52,796 nucleotides of DNA from Arthrobacter sp. Soil762. Its GTDB lineage: Bacteria > Actinomycetota > Actinomycetes > Actinomycetales > Micrococcaceae. The DNA lies in the NCBI RefSeq assembly GCF_001428335.1, contig NZ_LMSG01000002.1:127867-180662 (forward strand), written 5' to 3'. Shown here piece after piece: positions 43,390 through 52,165 of this stretch. Each line of letters begins with the position of its first letter. Position 1 is the first letter of the stretch. The notes beneath the pieces are model-generated. The model saw nothing but the letters and a program-made list of their open reading frames with translations, was not told the origin of the DNA and made no database searches. The position numbers and the translations under genes are program-made.

Positions 43390-44343
43390 GTAGACGCGGA
43401 CCCAATCGACCTGCATCTGCGAGGGCTTGGTGGCGGAGCCGTCCGGGAACCAATCCAGCTGCAATGTCTGCTTCATGGCGACAGAGGGCTGGTGCGCAGG
43501 GTTCGGGTCAGTGAAGGTCTTTACTCCGTCGACGTATCCGCTGATGCCGGCCGGGGTCCACTCCACCGCGTAGTTGTGCCACTGTGTGCTATCGACGGGC
43601 GTCGCCGTTGTGGTCTGGAAATCCGCTCCACCACAGGCGTAGTGCAGGAAGAACCTCATCACGGAGGTGACTGTGCTGCCCTCGGCATAATCGATCTCGG
43701 CACAGTTCGGGGCAGCGTTGTTGTTGAGGATCAGGACCGGGTGGTATTTCGGGTCCCGTGAATTGGTTTTCATGCGCGTTTCCCAGCGACCATACCTTTG
43801 TTCCGCGAACTTTGCCGACATGCCGCCCGTGGTGCCGGCTGCGTCTCCACTAACGGTGGCCACGCCGTTGGCAACCGACCAAGCCTGGGGACTGCGCAGG
43901 CCTTTGCCGGCATGCCCAGCACTGTTATAGACACTCCATTTTGTCCGGTCCGGTGCGCCGGTGTAGGAGAATTCGTCGCCCGTCAGGACCGGGCCCCAAC
44001 CGAAGGCGGCAGCTGCCTGCGCACCGTCACCCGTCGTGGCGAGAGCCTGGCCGGCTGCGGGCCCCGGCTGGGCCGGGGCCGGGGCAGCGGCAAGCGCGGG
44101 CGCCGGCGGCGCTACGGCTGCAGCCGGGGCTGCCTCCGCCGAAGCGGGGGTCTGGCTGCTGCTCGAAGCCGTGGGCGCAGGAGACGCTGCGGCTGAAGAC
44201 GCCGTGGCTGCGGCAGTGGGGGCTGGAGTGGACGCGCGGCCAGCCGAGGATGGGGCAGAGGCCCCATTGGTCGTAGGGGCTAGGCTGCATCCTGTCAGGG
44301 ACAAAGCACCCATGGTGGTTATGATGGCTATTTTCTTGAACAA
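43384..44343 (-). CDS. secreted GH16-like glycoside hydrolase lipoprotein
   Basis: A 319-residue lipoprotein. The signal MFKKIAIITTMGALSLTGCS ends in a lipobox with an anchoring cysteine, followed by a roughly 85-residue Ala/Pro/Ser/Thr linker. The C-terminal half (about residues 115-319) has the GH16 jelly-roll pattern with the catalytic E-x-D-x-x-E motif in AEIDYAEGS, plus YGRWETRMK and WHNYAVEWTPAGISGYVDG. It likely cleaves beta-glucans or galactans at the cell surface. The TTG at 44343, preceded by GGAGG, keeps the basic signal start; the next ATG would remove the positive residues. Confidence 0.85.
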   Translation of the reverse strand: MFKKIAIITTMGALSLTGCSLAPTTNGASAPSSAGRASTPAPTAAATASSAAASPAPTASSSSQTPASAEAAPAAAVAPPAPALAAAPAPAQPGPAAGQALATTGDGAQAAAAFGWGPVLTGDEFSYTGAPDRTKWSVYNSAGHAGKGLRSPQAWSVANGVATVSGDAAGTTGGMSAKFAEQRYGRWETRMKTNSRDPKYHPVLILNNNAAPNCAEIDYAEGSTVTSVMRFFLHYACGGADFQTTTATPVDSTQWHNYAVEWTPAGISGYVDGVKTFTDPNPAHQPSVAMKQTLQLDWFPDGSATKPSQMQVDWVRVYK

Positions 44344-44717
44344 GATACCTCCGGGCTAGGACTGGAAGAAACTACTGATGCACTTGAGACGATGACGAGT
44401 GCGGAAAGCATCCTTGGGCCCCTTGGTGGGGCCGGAGCTAGCAGGCGCCGAAGGGGCGCATCGGGGGTCCAGTGATCGGGCGCCCGGGGCCCTGCATTGG
44501 GGCCAGCCGCCAACGTTACCTGATCGTGACCATCGGTCGCAAAAATGTGACAGGGGCTGAGCAGCTGCTGATGATCAGAGGCGGCGGCTTGGTGGACACG
44601 CCTTGCACCCGGCACTGAAAACGCTCCCTCGCGCTCTGCCTCTAGGTCTCAACCCTTCTGCACATCCTGTTGCTGTCCGTTTACCTTGGCGTTTCTTTGG
44701 GCGGCTACTTTCAGTGG
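44344..44717. other. 374-base spacer without a recognisable gene
   Basis: I see no credible coding region. It holds a perfect inverted repeat, GGCCCC (44417-44422) with GGGGCC (44428-44433), about 75 bases before the lipoprotein gene. The spacer should hold divergent promoters for the lipoprotein and the SGNH hydrolase, but no clear -35/-10 pair stands out. Confidence 0.5.
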
Positions 44718-45581
44718 ATGGGTTCTAATCCTTTACGTTCGGACCGTGAGGGCCGGCGGGTGTTTGTTGCTTTGGGGGACTCGTTTACAGAAGGTGTCGG
44801 GGACCGGGATGAGCGGCTGCCCAACGGGGTCCGGGGGTGGGCTGACCGGGTGGCGGAGAAGCTGGCCAAGGCTGGTCCGGGGTGGGAATATGCCAACCTG
44901 GCCATCAGGAGCAAGCGCCTGCGTCACGTCATCACCGACCAGCTGGAACCGGCGCTGGCCATGAGGCCCACGCTGATCACGCTGTACGCCGGCGGAAACG
45001 ACATCCTGGACATCGGCACGGACATGGCTGCCCTGATGGACGAGTACGAGGACCTCGTGGCGCGACTCGCCGGGACCGGGGCCACGGTGGTCCTGTTCAC
45101 CGGCTTCGACGTCAAAGTCTCGGCCGTTCTGGAGCTGCTGAAGAAGCGGAACACGGTCTACAACCAGCGCGTCCGCGAGATCTCTGCGAAATACGGGACG
45201 GTCCTGGTGGATTACTGGTGCCTGGACGCCTTCCATGACCGGCGGATGTGGGACTCGGACCGCCTCCACATGTCCAAGGCGGGCCACAAGTACCTCGCCG
45301 GGCAGGTGCTGGACCAGCTCGGGGTGCCCCACAAAATCCGACTCAAGGACTGGGACCCGCCGGCGCGGCTCAGCCTCCGGGAGTGGGAACAGCGGCAGCG
45401 TCGTTGGGTTAACGACTGGGTGCTGCCGCTTTTTGGCCGCAAAATCAGGGGCGTCACCCTTGGGGATGCACTGGCGCCGCGCTGGCCGGAACCTGTCAAG
45501 GTGCCGCGGAAGCGCGGGCTGAAGAAGCTGATGGACCGGGACTCGGTGCTCAAGAACAGCCCGAAAGCCAGTGGTTCGTAA
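44718..45581 (+). CDS. SGNH/GDSL-family hydrolase
   Basis: A 287-residue esterase-like protein. The blocks of the family are clear: VALGDSFTEGVGD (catalytic Ser), NLAIRSKRL (Gly/Arg block), LYAGGNDIL (Asn) and WDSDRLHMSKAGH (Asp-x-x-His). No signal peptide is seen, so it acts inside the cell or at the inner face. It is a clear paralogue of the protein at 50731-51492, sharing NGVRGWADRVAE almost exactly, but has a longer basic C-terminal tail. The ATG at 44718 is taken; the upstream extension is not supported. Substrate unknown. Confidence 0.88.
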   Translation: MGSNPLRSDREGRRVFVALGDSFTEGVGDRDERLPNGVRGWADRVAEKLAKAGPGWEYANLAIRSKRLRHVITDQLEPALAMRPTLITLYAGGNDILDIGTDMAALMDEYEDLVARLAGTGATVVLFTGFDVKVSAVLELLKKRNTVYNQRVREISAKYGTVLVDYWCLDAFHDRRMWDSDRLHMSKAGHKYLAGQVLDQLGVPHKIRLKDWDPPARLSLREWEQRQRRWVNDWVLPLFGRKIRGVTLGDALAPRWPEPVKVPRKRGLKKLMDRDSVLKNSPKASGS

Positions 45582-45588
45582 ACAGCTG

Positions 45589-45618
45589 TTGACTTGTGTG
45601 CAACATCACAGATACTGT
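45589..45618 (+). promoter_or_regulatory. promoter and long leader of the polyamine-type transport operon
   Basis: TTGACT (45589-45594), an 18-base spacer and TACTGT (45613-45618) form a plausible promoter eight bases after the SGNH gene. TGTTG and CAACA flanking the -35 (45587-45602) make a small dyad that could be an operator. The start codon is at 45803, giving a leader of about 180 bases. I could not match the leader to a known riboswitch. Confidence 0.5.
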
Positions 45619-45802
45619 TGCGGCACTGACGACGACTCAACGCGTCAGCTCTAGTCCGCTCAGCACTGCGTGGGCCGTTCGGGGCGTGAACCGTCGCCGT
45701 CGGGATGCCAGCGTGAACGCGGAATCCCCAACCTGCCCCTTCGGCACACGGCGTCCTTTGGCGTGCGCCGGGAGGGCCCCAGCCTTGAGAGGCACCACCG
45801 CG

Positions 45803-46894
45803 ATGACTGACAGTTCCCTTCATTTTGACCGCAGGAAACTCCTGAAAGCAGCAGCGTTGACCCCATTCGCAGGCCTGGCACTGTCCGGCTGCGGGGCAAA
45901 GCCAGCCGATAGCGCGGCAGCCAACAAGACAGTCACGGTCACCTCCTACGGCGGCTCCTACAATGACCAGCTGACCCAGACGATTCTGGACCCCTTCTCC
46001 AAGCAGTCGGGGATCCAAACCACGCTGCTGGCCAACACCAGCCTGGCCGCGCTCAAGGCCCAGGTGCAGTCCGGGGACGTGCAGTGGGACCTCGTGGAAA
46101 TCACCGCCCCGGAATACGAAACGGCCGTGGCAGAAGGCCTCCTGGAGCCGTTCGACTACGACATCATCAGCGACAAGGGCCTGCCCGGGTACGCCAAGGC
46201 GGAGTACGGCATCAAGTACCTGAGCTTCCTGTTCGTGATGGCCTGGGACCAGAAGGCCATCCCCGATGCGCAGGCCCCCAAGGACTGGGCGCAGTTCTTC
46301 GACCAGGGCAAGTACGATACCAAGCGCTCGGTCTACAACCAGCTCTCGGATAGCTCCGTGCTGGAGGCCGCACTCCTGGCCGACGGCGTGCCGTTCGACC
46401 AGATCTACCCGCTCGACGTCGACCGGGCCCTGCGCGTGCTGGGCCACCACCCCGGCAAGGACCGCCTGCTTTACCACGCGGCCAACCAGGAGCCCATCCA
46501 GCAGCTCACCTCGGGCGAGGTCTCGCTGTCCACGAGCTTCAACAACCGCATCAACGCGGCCCGCAACGACGGCGCCAAGCTGAACTTCAGCGCGGAAAAC
46601 GCAGTGCTGGCCGGCGACTATTTCGTGGTGCCGAAGGGGGCCAAGAACAAGGAAGCCGCCTTCAAACTGATGAACTTCATGTCCAACGACGCCGAGGCCG
46701 GCGCCGCCTTCGATACGGTCACCAACCTGACCCTGGCCAACACCCCGGCGCTGTCCAAGCTGCCCAAGGAGGTCGCAGACACCCTGCCCACCAGTCCGCG
46801 CCTGGCCGACAAGATCCTGGTCCGTGACGACAAGTGGTGGTCGGAGAACCTGAAGAAGACCGAGCAGCAGTTCAAGCTGTGGCAGGCCAGCTGA
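45803..46894 (+). CDS. polyamine-type ABC transporter, substrate-binding lipoprotein
   Basis: A 363-residue PotD/PotF-type (SBP_bac_8-like) binding protein. A twin-arginine-like DRRKLLKAAALTPFAGLALSGCG ends in a lipobox with an anchoring cysteine. The mature part has VTVTSYGGSYNDQLTQTILDPF, WDLVEITAPEYETAVAEGLLEPF and ENAVLAGDYFVVPKGAKNKEAA, typical of spermidine/putrescine transporters. AGAGG lies 11 bases before the ATG. It is the first of four co-directional transporter genes with tiny gaps. Related proteins also bind other cations and organic solutes, so the ligand is a family-level guess. Confidence 0.9.
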   Translation: MTDSSLHFDRRKLLKAAALTPFAGLALSGCGAKPADSAAANKTVTVTSYGGSYNDQLTQTILDPFSKQSGIQTTLLANTSLAALKAQVQSGDVQWDLVEITAPEYETAVAEGLLEPFDYDIISDKGLPGYAKAEYGIKYLSFLFVMAWDQKAIPDAQAPKDWAQFFDQGKYDTKRSVYNQLSDSSVLEAALLADGVPFDQIYPLDVDRALRVLGHHPGKDRLLYHAANQEPIQQLTSGEVSLSTSFNNRINAARNDGAKLNFSAENAVLAGDYFVVPKGAKNKEAAFKLMNFMSNDAEAGAAFDTVTNLTLANTPALSKLPKEVADTLPTSPRLADKILVRDDKWWSENLKKTEQQFKLWQAS

Positions 46895-46895
46895 C

Positions 46896-47780
46896 ATGAG
46901 CAACGCAACCTTGCAACGCGCGCGTCCGGAGGGACGCGCCCCGGCACCGGAGCAGGAGAAACCCCGACGGCGGCGCACCACCTGGTGGCTGCTGCTGGCC
47001 CCGATCCTGGCCTTCGACGTCGTACTGTTCCTCAGCCCGCTGGGCAAACTGGTGGGCTCGAGCTTCACCGGCAACGCCTACCAGCGCGTCCTCGAAGACC
47101 CGCTGGTGGTCCGTTCCCTGATCAACACCCTGAGCATCAGCCTGGCATCCACCATCGTCACCGTGGTCCTGGGCTACGTCATTGCCCTGGTGCTGTGGCG
47201 CTCAGGCACGGTGACCCGCGTGATCCTGTTCGCTGTGGTGTTGCTGCCCTTCTGGACCGGCATCCTGGTGAAGAACTTCGCGTGGGCCGTGCTACTTCAG
47301 GACAACGGCATCGTGAACTCCTTCCTCCAGACGGTGGGCCTCACCGATGCTCCCATTGAGCTGCTGCACAACCGGCTGGCCGTGATCATCGGCATGGTTC
47401 ACTGCCTGCTCCCGTATGCGGTGTTCCCGATTTTCTCCTCGCTGACCTCCATCGATGACCGGCTTGCCCTGGCAGCGCGTTCGCTCGGGGCCAAGGAAGC
47501 CTCAATCTTCCGCCGGATCACCCTGCCGCTCAGCACGCCGGGCATCTCCGCGGCAGGCCTGCTCGTGTTCATCATCAGCACCGGCTTCTTCATCACCCCG
47601 GTGGTCATGGGCGGACCCGGCGACATGATGATCGCCAACCAGATCGACTACTACGCGCGCCAGCTCACCGACTTCTCCGGGGCCGCGGCCCTGGCCGTGA
47701 TCCTGACAGTGCTGGTCAGCATCCTCGTTGCCATCTACCAGCGAGTGCTCAAGGCGGGAGGCCAACATGCAGACAACTAA
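46896..47780 (+). CDS. polyamine-type ABC transporter permease 1 (PotB-like)
   Basis: A 294-residue binding-protein-dependent permease with about six helices: WWLLLAPILAFDVVLFLSPL at the N-terminus, then LINTLSISLASTIVTVVLGY, LLPFWTGILVKNFAW. The EAA loop that docks on the ATPase reads LALAARSLGAKEASIFRRITLPLSTPGI. It starts one base after the binding-protein stop. A polar, Arg-rich N-terminal tail of about 25 residues precedes the first helix. It forms the channel with the next gene's product. Confidence 0.9.
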   Translation: MSNATLQRARPEGRAPAPEQEKPRRRRTTWWLLLAPILAFDVVLFLSPLGKLVGSSFTGNAYQRVLEDPLVVRSLINTLSISLASTIVTVVLGYVIALVLWRSGTVTRVILFAVVLLPFWTGILVKNFAWAVLLQDNGIVNSFLQTVGLTDAPIELLHNRLAVIIGMVHCLLPYAVFPIFSSLTSIDDRLALAARSLGAKEASIFRRITLPLSTPGISAAGLLVFIISTGFFITPVVMGGPGDMMIANQIDYYARQLTDFSGAAALAVILTVLVSILVAIYQRVLKAGGQHADN

Positions 47781-48594
47781 TCCCCGGCAGCGACTGCTGA
47801 CGCTGCTTTCCATCCCGGTGTTCCTGTTCCTGGTGGTCCCGACGGCGATCGTGGTACCTGTTGCTCTTAACGACAGCCGCTACATCACGTTCCCGCCCGA
47901 AGGAATCTCGTTCGCCGCCGTCGCCGGCTTCTTCGCTGATAAGGCTTGGACCTCGGCCCTGACGGCCAGCCTCCAATCGGCAGCGATCGCCGTCGTGATC
48001 GGTGTGATTCTCGGCGCGACCGCGGCGATCGGCCTGCACGGACGCAAGTTCCCGGGCCAGCAGGCTGTCGTCGGGCTGATCCTGGCGCCGATGATCGTCC
48101 CCACCGTGGTGCTGGCGCTGGCGTTCTACCAGTTCTTCATCTCGCTCGGCGTACTGGGCAGCATCCTCCCCATCGGCCTGGCGCATGCCGTCATTGCCAC
48201 CCCGTACGTGTACCTGACCACGCGAGCCAGCCTTGCCGGACTGAACCCGGCGCTGGTCAATTCGGCGCAGAGCCTGGGCGCCGGATGGCTGTCCGTGTTC
48301 CGGCACGTCTACCTGCCGGTCATCTTGCCTGGGCTGGTTTCCGGGGCGCTGTTTGCCTTCTCGGTCTCCATCGACGAGACCGTCATGTCCCTGTTCATGC
48401 AGTCGCCCAGCGCCACCACCCTGCCGGTGAAGATGTTCACCGACATCCAGTTCAACCTGACCCCCAAGATCGCGGTGTCCTCGGCTCTGTTGGTCACCGT
48501 GGCCACGCTGGGGCTCCTGTTCCAGGTCATGTTCGTTCTCAAACGGCGTTCCACCGCCAGGATGCTGCCGCTGGCCGTGTCCGCACCAAACTAA
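47767..48594 (+). CDS. polyamine-type ABC transporter permease 2 (PotC-like)
   Basis: A 275-residue permease with six predicted helices, beginning RLLTLLSIPVFLFLVVPTAIVVPVALNDSRYITFPPEGISF. The ATPase-docking EAA loop reads NPALVNSAQSLGAGWLSVFRHVYLPVILPGL, and DETVMSLFMQSPSATTLPVKMF is typical of the PotC side. The ATG at 47767 lies 14 bases inside the end of permease 1, with GGGAGG in front, so translation is coupled. Confidence 0.9.
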   Translation: MQTTNPRQRLLTLLSIPVFLFLVVPTAIVVPVALNDSRYITFPPEGISFAAVAGFFADKAWTSALTASLQSAAIAVVIGVILGATAAIGLHGRKFPGQQAVVGLILAPMIVPTVVLALAFYQFFISLGVLGSILPIGLAHAVIATPYVYLTTRASLAGLNPALVNSAQSLGAGWLSVFRHVYLPVILPGLVSGALFAFSVSIDETVMSLFMQSPSATTLPVKMFTDIQFNLTPKIAVSSALLVTVATLGLLFQVMFVLKRRSTARMLPLAVSAPN

Positions 48595-48603
48595 GGAAGG
48601 CCC

Positions 48604-49725
48604 ATGACTACTTCAGTGATTTCCGCAGCAGCAAGCACCCGGACGACGGCGTCCGCGCAGGGTTCCATTGAACTCCGGCAGGTCCGCAAGACGTACGGCG
48701 ATGTGGTTGCCGTCGACGAGCTGGACCTGGTGGTGGAACCCGGCGAATTCGTCACCCTGCTGGGACCGAGCGGATCCGGCAAGACCACCACCATGATGAT
48801 GGTTGCCGGCTTCGAGGAGCACACGTCCGGGAGCGTCCTGATCGACGGAAAGCCCGTGGATTCGCTCCCTCCCCGGGACCGGAACCTGGGCGTCGTGTTC
48901 CAGAACTACGCCCTCTTCCCGCACATGAGCGCCCGCGAAAACGTGGAGTTCGCGCTCCGGATGCGCAAGGTGCCCAAGGCCGAACGGCGACAACGCGCCG
49001 ATAGCGCACTGGAACGCGTTGGCCTGGGCAAGATGGGCGACCGGAAGCCACGTCAGCTCTCCGGCGGGCAGCAGCAGCGCGTGGCCCTGGCCCGCTCCCT
49101 GGTGTTCAACCCCGCCGCACTTCTCCTCGACGAGCCCATGGCCGCCCTCGACAAGCGGCTCCGCGAACACATGCAGGAGGAGATCAAGACGCTGCAGAAG
49201 AGCCTGGGCATCTCAGTCCTTTTCGTCACGCACGACCAGGACGAGGCAATGGCCATGTCGGACCGGATCGTGGTCATGAAGGACGGCAGGATCGTCCAGT
49301 CGGGCCCGCCCGAAGAGGTCTACAACCACCCGCTCACGGACTGGGTGGCCAGCTTCCTGGGCGACACGAACCTCATCCCGTGCACCGTTCTGGAACGCAA
49401 GGACGGCGAGGCGCTGGTTGACCTTGGCGGCCTGGGCCTGGGCAGGGTTCGCGACCGCGGCGTCACCGGCGAGAAATACGCCGTGTCCATTCGTCCGGAA
49501 AACCTCAAGTTCAGCTCCGAGGCAAGCACGGACAACTGCGGCAAGGCGTCGCTGGTCTCCTCGACCAACCTGGGCGCCACGGTGCGCCACCGCCTGACGG
49601 CCGGCGGTCACGAGCTCCAGGTGCGCGAACTCAGTTCAGATGCGACGGGTCGGCCCGCGCCAGCCGCGGAGCTGTTCGTGACCTGGGAGCCGGACAAGGC
49701 GCAGCTGCTGGTTCTGGAGCAGTAG
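48604..49725 (+). CDS. polyamine-type ABC transporter ATPase (PotA-like)
   Basis: A 373-residue ATPase of the PotA/MalK group. Walker A is GPSGSGKTT, Q loop VVFQNYALFPHMSARENV, signature LSGGQQQRVALARSL, Walker B LLLDEPMAALD and switch HDQDEAMAMSDR. A C-terminal TOBE domain (about residues 270-373, VSIRPENLKFSSEA) may sense the ligand or regulate transport. AAGGAAGG precedes the ATG. It ends the operon before a strong hairpin. Confidence 0.93.
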   Translation: MTTSVISAAASTRTTASAQGSIELRQVRKTYGDVVAVDELDLVVEPGEFVTLLGPSGSGKTTTMMMVAGFEEHTSGSVLIDGKPVDSLPPRDRNLGVVFQNYALFPHMSARENVEFALRMRKVPKAERRQRADSALERVGLGKMGDRKPRQLSGGQQQRVALARSLVFNPAALLLDEPMAALDKRLREHMQEEIKTLQKSLGISVLFVTHDQDEAMAMSDRIVVMKDGRIVQSGPPEEVYNHPLTDWVASFLGDTNLIPCTVLERKDGEALVDLGGLGLGRVRDRGVTGEKYAVSIRPENLKFSSEASTDNCGKASLVSSTNLGATVRHRLTAGGHELQVRELSSDATGRPAPAAELFVTWEPDKAQLLVLEQ

Positions 49726-49730
49726 GTGCT

Positions 49731-49768
49731 TCCGGGGAACTGCCGGGAATGCCGGGCAGTTCCCCGGA
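49731..49768. terminator. hairpin between convergent ATPase and YCII genes
   Basis: TCCGGGGAACTGCC (49731-49744) pairs perfectly with GGCAGTTCCCCGGA (49755-49768) around a 10-base loop, six bases after the ATPase stop. It is symmetric and lies between convergent genes, so it could end both transcripts. There is no T-run on either side. Confidence 0.7.
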
Positions 49769-49793
49769 GCCTGCTGGCGCAGGGGCCAGGGAC

Positions 49794-50081
49794 CTAGGTG
49801 TCCAGCAGGTTTTCGTAACCTTCTGCCACGGTCGTGGCGGTGAATTCGATAACTTCGAACTCGGCCACGCCGTTGCTGTAGAAAGGGTCCTTGGCCAACG
49901 CAGCATCCAGTGTGGTTCGGTCGGCCTTGGACAACAGCACGCCGCCCACCGCGGGAACCAGGCGTCCGGACGCAAGGAACACGCCGTCGTCGAACGCCTG
50001 CTGAACCCACGCCATATGCGCAGGGCGGTGATAGTCCACGATGTCTTCGGGCACCTTGTAGGTCAGCGATACAACAAACAT
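49794..50081 (-). CDS. YCII-domain protein
   Basis: A 95-residue ferredoxin-like fold protein: MFVVSLTYKVPEDIVDYHRPAHMAWVQQAFDDGVFLASGRL, then DPFYSNGVAEFEVIEF. The conserved His (HRPAH) and Asp (KDPF) positions of YciI-like proteins are present. These are small dehydrochlorinase-like or monooxygenase-like enzymes whose native substrates are mostly unknown. It is transcribed divergently from the MarR gene with an 82-base spacer, so the MarR protein may control it. Confidence 0.85.
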   Translation of the reverse strand: MFVVSLTYKVPEDIVDYHRPAHMAWVQQAFDDGVFLASGRLVPAVGGVLLSKADRTTLDAALAKDPFYSNGVAEFEVIEFTATTVAEGYENLLDT

Positions 50082-50163
50082 AAAGTCAGCCTACCCGGAT
50101 GGGTCCACGGGAACTGGTGCGTCACTTGAACGCTCAACCACGCTCTGCTTCTAGAATGGACGC

Positions 50164-50655
50164 ATGACCGAACCGCGCTGGCTCAACGCCGACGAACGCC
50201 GTGCCTGGCTGGCACTCCTGAGCATCAACACGCTGTTGCCGGCTGCCCTGGACAACCAGCTCCACACCGCCGGCAAGGTGTCCCTGTTCGATTACAACGT
50301 CATGGCCATGCTGTCCGAAGCTGAGGGCCGCTTCCTGCCGATGAGCCAGCTGGCCGCCCGCACGAGTTCGTCGCTGTCCCGGCTCTCGCATGTGGTTGCC
50401 AAACTGGAGAAGCGCGGATGGCTGGAGCGGCGTCCGCACCCGCGCGATGCACGGGTCACCACCGCACACCTGTCCGACGTCGGGATGGCCACTTTGGAGG
50501 CGCTCGCACCGGGGCACGTGGAGGCGGTGCGCACCAAGTTCCTGGACGCGCTGACGGAACGCGACGTCAATGACCTCGCCCGCATCGGCGAAAAGATCGT
50601 TGCCCGGCTGGACGATGATCACTGGATCCTCCGCGAGACTGAAAGCCGGCCATAA
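50164..50655 (+). CDS. MarR-family transcriptional regulator
   Basis: A 163-residue regulator with the MarR winged helix: FDYNVMAMLSEAEGRFLPMSQLAARTSSSLSRLSHVVAKLEKRGWLERRPHPRDARVTTAHLSDVG. The DPRDxR-type wing (HPRDARVTTAHLS) is present. N- and C-terminal helices provide dimerisation. MarR proteins usually respond to small phenolic or hydrophobic ligands and repress a divergent gene; here the neighbour is a YCII protein. No operator could be singled out in the spacer. Confidence 0.9.
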   Translation: MTEPRWLNADERRAWLALLSINTLLPAALDNQLHTAGKVSLFDYNVMAMLSEAEGRFLPMSQLAARTSSSLSRLSHVVAKLEKRGWLERRPHPRDARVTTAHLSDVGMATLEALAPGHVEAVRTKFLDALTERDVNDLARIGEKIVARLDDDHWILRETESRP

Positions 50656-50730
50656 GCCGTCGCCCTGATGGGAACCGTCCGGACAGGCCCCGCCTTGGTT
50701 GCTCCCGGCAACAGATGAAAGACTGACGCC

Positions 50731-51492
50731 ATGGACTTTTCGACCCGGTATGTAGCGCTCGGCGATTCCTTCACGGAAGGGGTCGGGGATGACGATCCGA
50801 GCCGCCCCAACGGCGTCCGCGGCTGGGCGGATCGCGTGGCGGAGCAGCTGGGCGCGGCGGATCCCGGATTCGGCTACGCCAACCTGGCCATCCGCGGCAG
50901 GAAGCTCCGCCAGATCATGGCAGAACAGGTGGACGCCGCCGTCGAACTTAACCCCACCCTGGTGACCATTTACGCAGGTGCCAACGACATTCTGCGGCCC
51001 AGGATCGACATCGACGATCTGCTGGCGGAGTACGACGCCGGCATCCGCAAGCTGGCGGCCACCGGCGCCACAGTGGTGATGTTCAGCGGCTTCGACGCGC
51101 GCGGCTCGAAGGTCTTCAGCACTATGCGCGGCCGCACCGCCATCTACAACGAACTGGTCCGCGGCATTGCCGGGGACCATGGAGCGTTGCTTGTGGATTA
51201 CTGGCGCTTTAACGAGTACTACGACTGGGGCATGTGGGCCCAGGACCGGATGCACATGTCCGCCGCCGGGCACGCCAACATGGCCAAGCGCGTCCTTACC
51301 GTCCTGGAGCACGACCACTCGATCGAAGTCCCGCCCATGACCCCGGTGCCCGAGCTGAACCGGGCCGAAGCCCTCCGCGCAAACGCCCGCTGGGTCCGCG
51401 AATTCGCCGGCCCCTGGGTGATCCGCCGTGTCACCGGCCAGTCCTCGGGCGACGGACTGGCGCCCAAGTACGCCCAGCTCACCCGCCTCTGA
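50731..51492 (+). CDS. SGNH/GDSL-family hydrolase, paralogue of 44718-45581
   Basis: A 253-residue protein with the SGNH blocks: VALGDSFTEGVGD (nucleophile Ser), NLAIRGRKL, IYAGANDIL and WAQDRMHMSAAGH (catalytic Asp and His). It is more compact than its paralogue, with a C-terminal region GPWVIRRVTGQSSGDGLAPKYAQL in place of the basic tail; both end in a similar GD-x-LAP motif. No signal peptide. It stands just downstream of the MarR gene in the same direction. Substrate unknown; esterases of this group act on short-chain or acetylated compounds. Confidence 0.88.
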   Translation: MDFSTRYVALGDSFTEGVGDDDPSRPNGVRGWADRVAEQLGAADPGFGYANLAIRGRKLRQIMAEQVDAAVELNPTLVTIYAGANDILRPRIDIDDLLAEYDAGIRKLAATGATVVMFSGFDARGSKVFSTMRGRTAIYNELVRGIAGDHGALLVDYWRFNEYYDWGMWAQDRMHMSAAGHANMAKRVLTVLEHDHSIEVPPMTPVPELNRAEALRANARWVREFAGPWVIRRVTGQSSGDGLAPKYAQLTRL

Positions 51493-51674
51493 AGCAGCGC
51501 CCTCTTATACACCGTCTTTTACACCGTCCGAGCTCGGATTGGTCTTTAATTGCGTGAACTCGTAGACTTGGTGAGCGCTAAGTGCGCGGAGCGTGCGCAA
51601 TTGCTCCGGTGGCCCGGTAATTTTCTCCAGGGTAGCCGGTAGTTAGGGGCTCAAGTTGCGTGACTAACCGTTCA

Positions 51675-51690
51675 CCCTGATCATTTTGGG
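51675..51690. promoter_or_regulatory. possible Zur box upstream of zinc-free ribosomal protein genes
   Basis: Reading the minus strand, CCCAAAATGATCAGGG contains AAAATGAT, the core of the actinobacterial Zur box (TGAAAATGATTTTCA). The flanks match poorly. It lies about 70 bases upstream of rpmB, where a zinc-responsive operator would be expected. The evidence is a core match plus context only. Confidence 0.3.
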
Positions 51691-51757
51691 TCGCACTTAG
51701 CCGCATGATCCTGCAGCAGATATGCGGATCATTACATTCAATTCTTGAGGAGAAGTC

Positions 51758-51994
51758 ATGGCAGCACACTGCCAAGTGACCGGAGCCGAGCCGGGCTTTG
51801 GGCACAGCATTTCGCACTCGCACCGTCGCAACAAGCGTCGGTTCGATCCGAACATCCAGAAGAAGCGCTACTGGGTTCCGTCCCTGCGCCGTAACGTCAC
51901 TCTGCAGCTTTCTGCAAAGGGCATCAAGACCATCGACGTGCGCGGCATCGACGTAGTCGTCGCCGCCATCCTTGCTCGGGGAGTGAAGCTCTAA
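51758..51994 (+). CDS. rpmB: 50S ribosomal protein L28, zinc-independent form
   Basis: A 78-residue L28. [37 protein letters not shown] is standard, and only one cysteine remains of the CxxC pairs of the zinc-binding form. Together with the next two genes it forms the replaceable set that actinobacteria express when zinc is scarce, sparing zinc bound in ribosomes. GAGGAG lies in front of the ATG. Its TAA overlaps the rpmG ATG by one base. Confidence 0.95.
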   Translation: MAAHCQVTGAEPGFGHSISHSHRRNKRRFDPNIQKKRYWVPSLRRNVTLQLSAKGIKTIDVRGIDVVVAAILARGVKL

Positions 51995-52161
51995 TGGCTA
52001 AGGACAAGGACGTACGTCCGATCATCAAGCTCAAGTCGACTGCGGGCACGGGTTACACCTACGTGACGCGGAAGAACCGTCGTAACGACCCGGACCGCAT
52101 GGTTCTGAAGAAGTACGATCCCAAGATCCGTCAGCACGTCGAATTCCGAGAGGAGCGCTAA
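51994..52161 (+). CDS. rpmG: 50S ribosomal protein L33, zinc-independent form
   Basis: A 55-residue L33 ([20 protein letters not shown], then [29 protein letters not shown]). It has no cysteine at all, so it is the C-minus, zinc-independent paralogue. It overlaps the rpmB stop by one base and lies four bases before rpsN. It is too short for many ORF finders. Confidence 0.95.
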   Translation: MAKDKDVRPIIKLKSTAGTGYTYVTRKNRRNDPDRMVLKKYDPKIRQHVEFREER

Positions 52162-52165
52162 ACAC

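Noticed and set aside
45619..45802. Guanidine-I (ykkC) or SAM-type riboswitch in the leader
   Set aside because: A few motif-like words occur but not in the right order or spacing, so no riboswitch is annotated.
45212..47074. Long minus-strand open frame over the SGNH and transporter genes
   Set aside because: It crosses several real genes and their spacer and has no family features.
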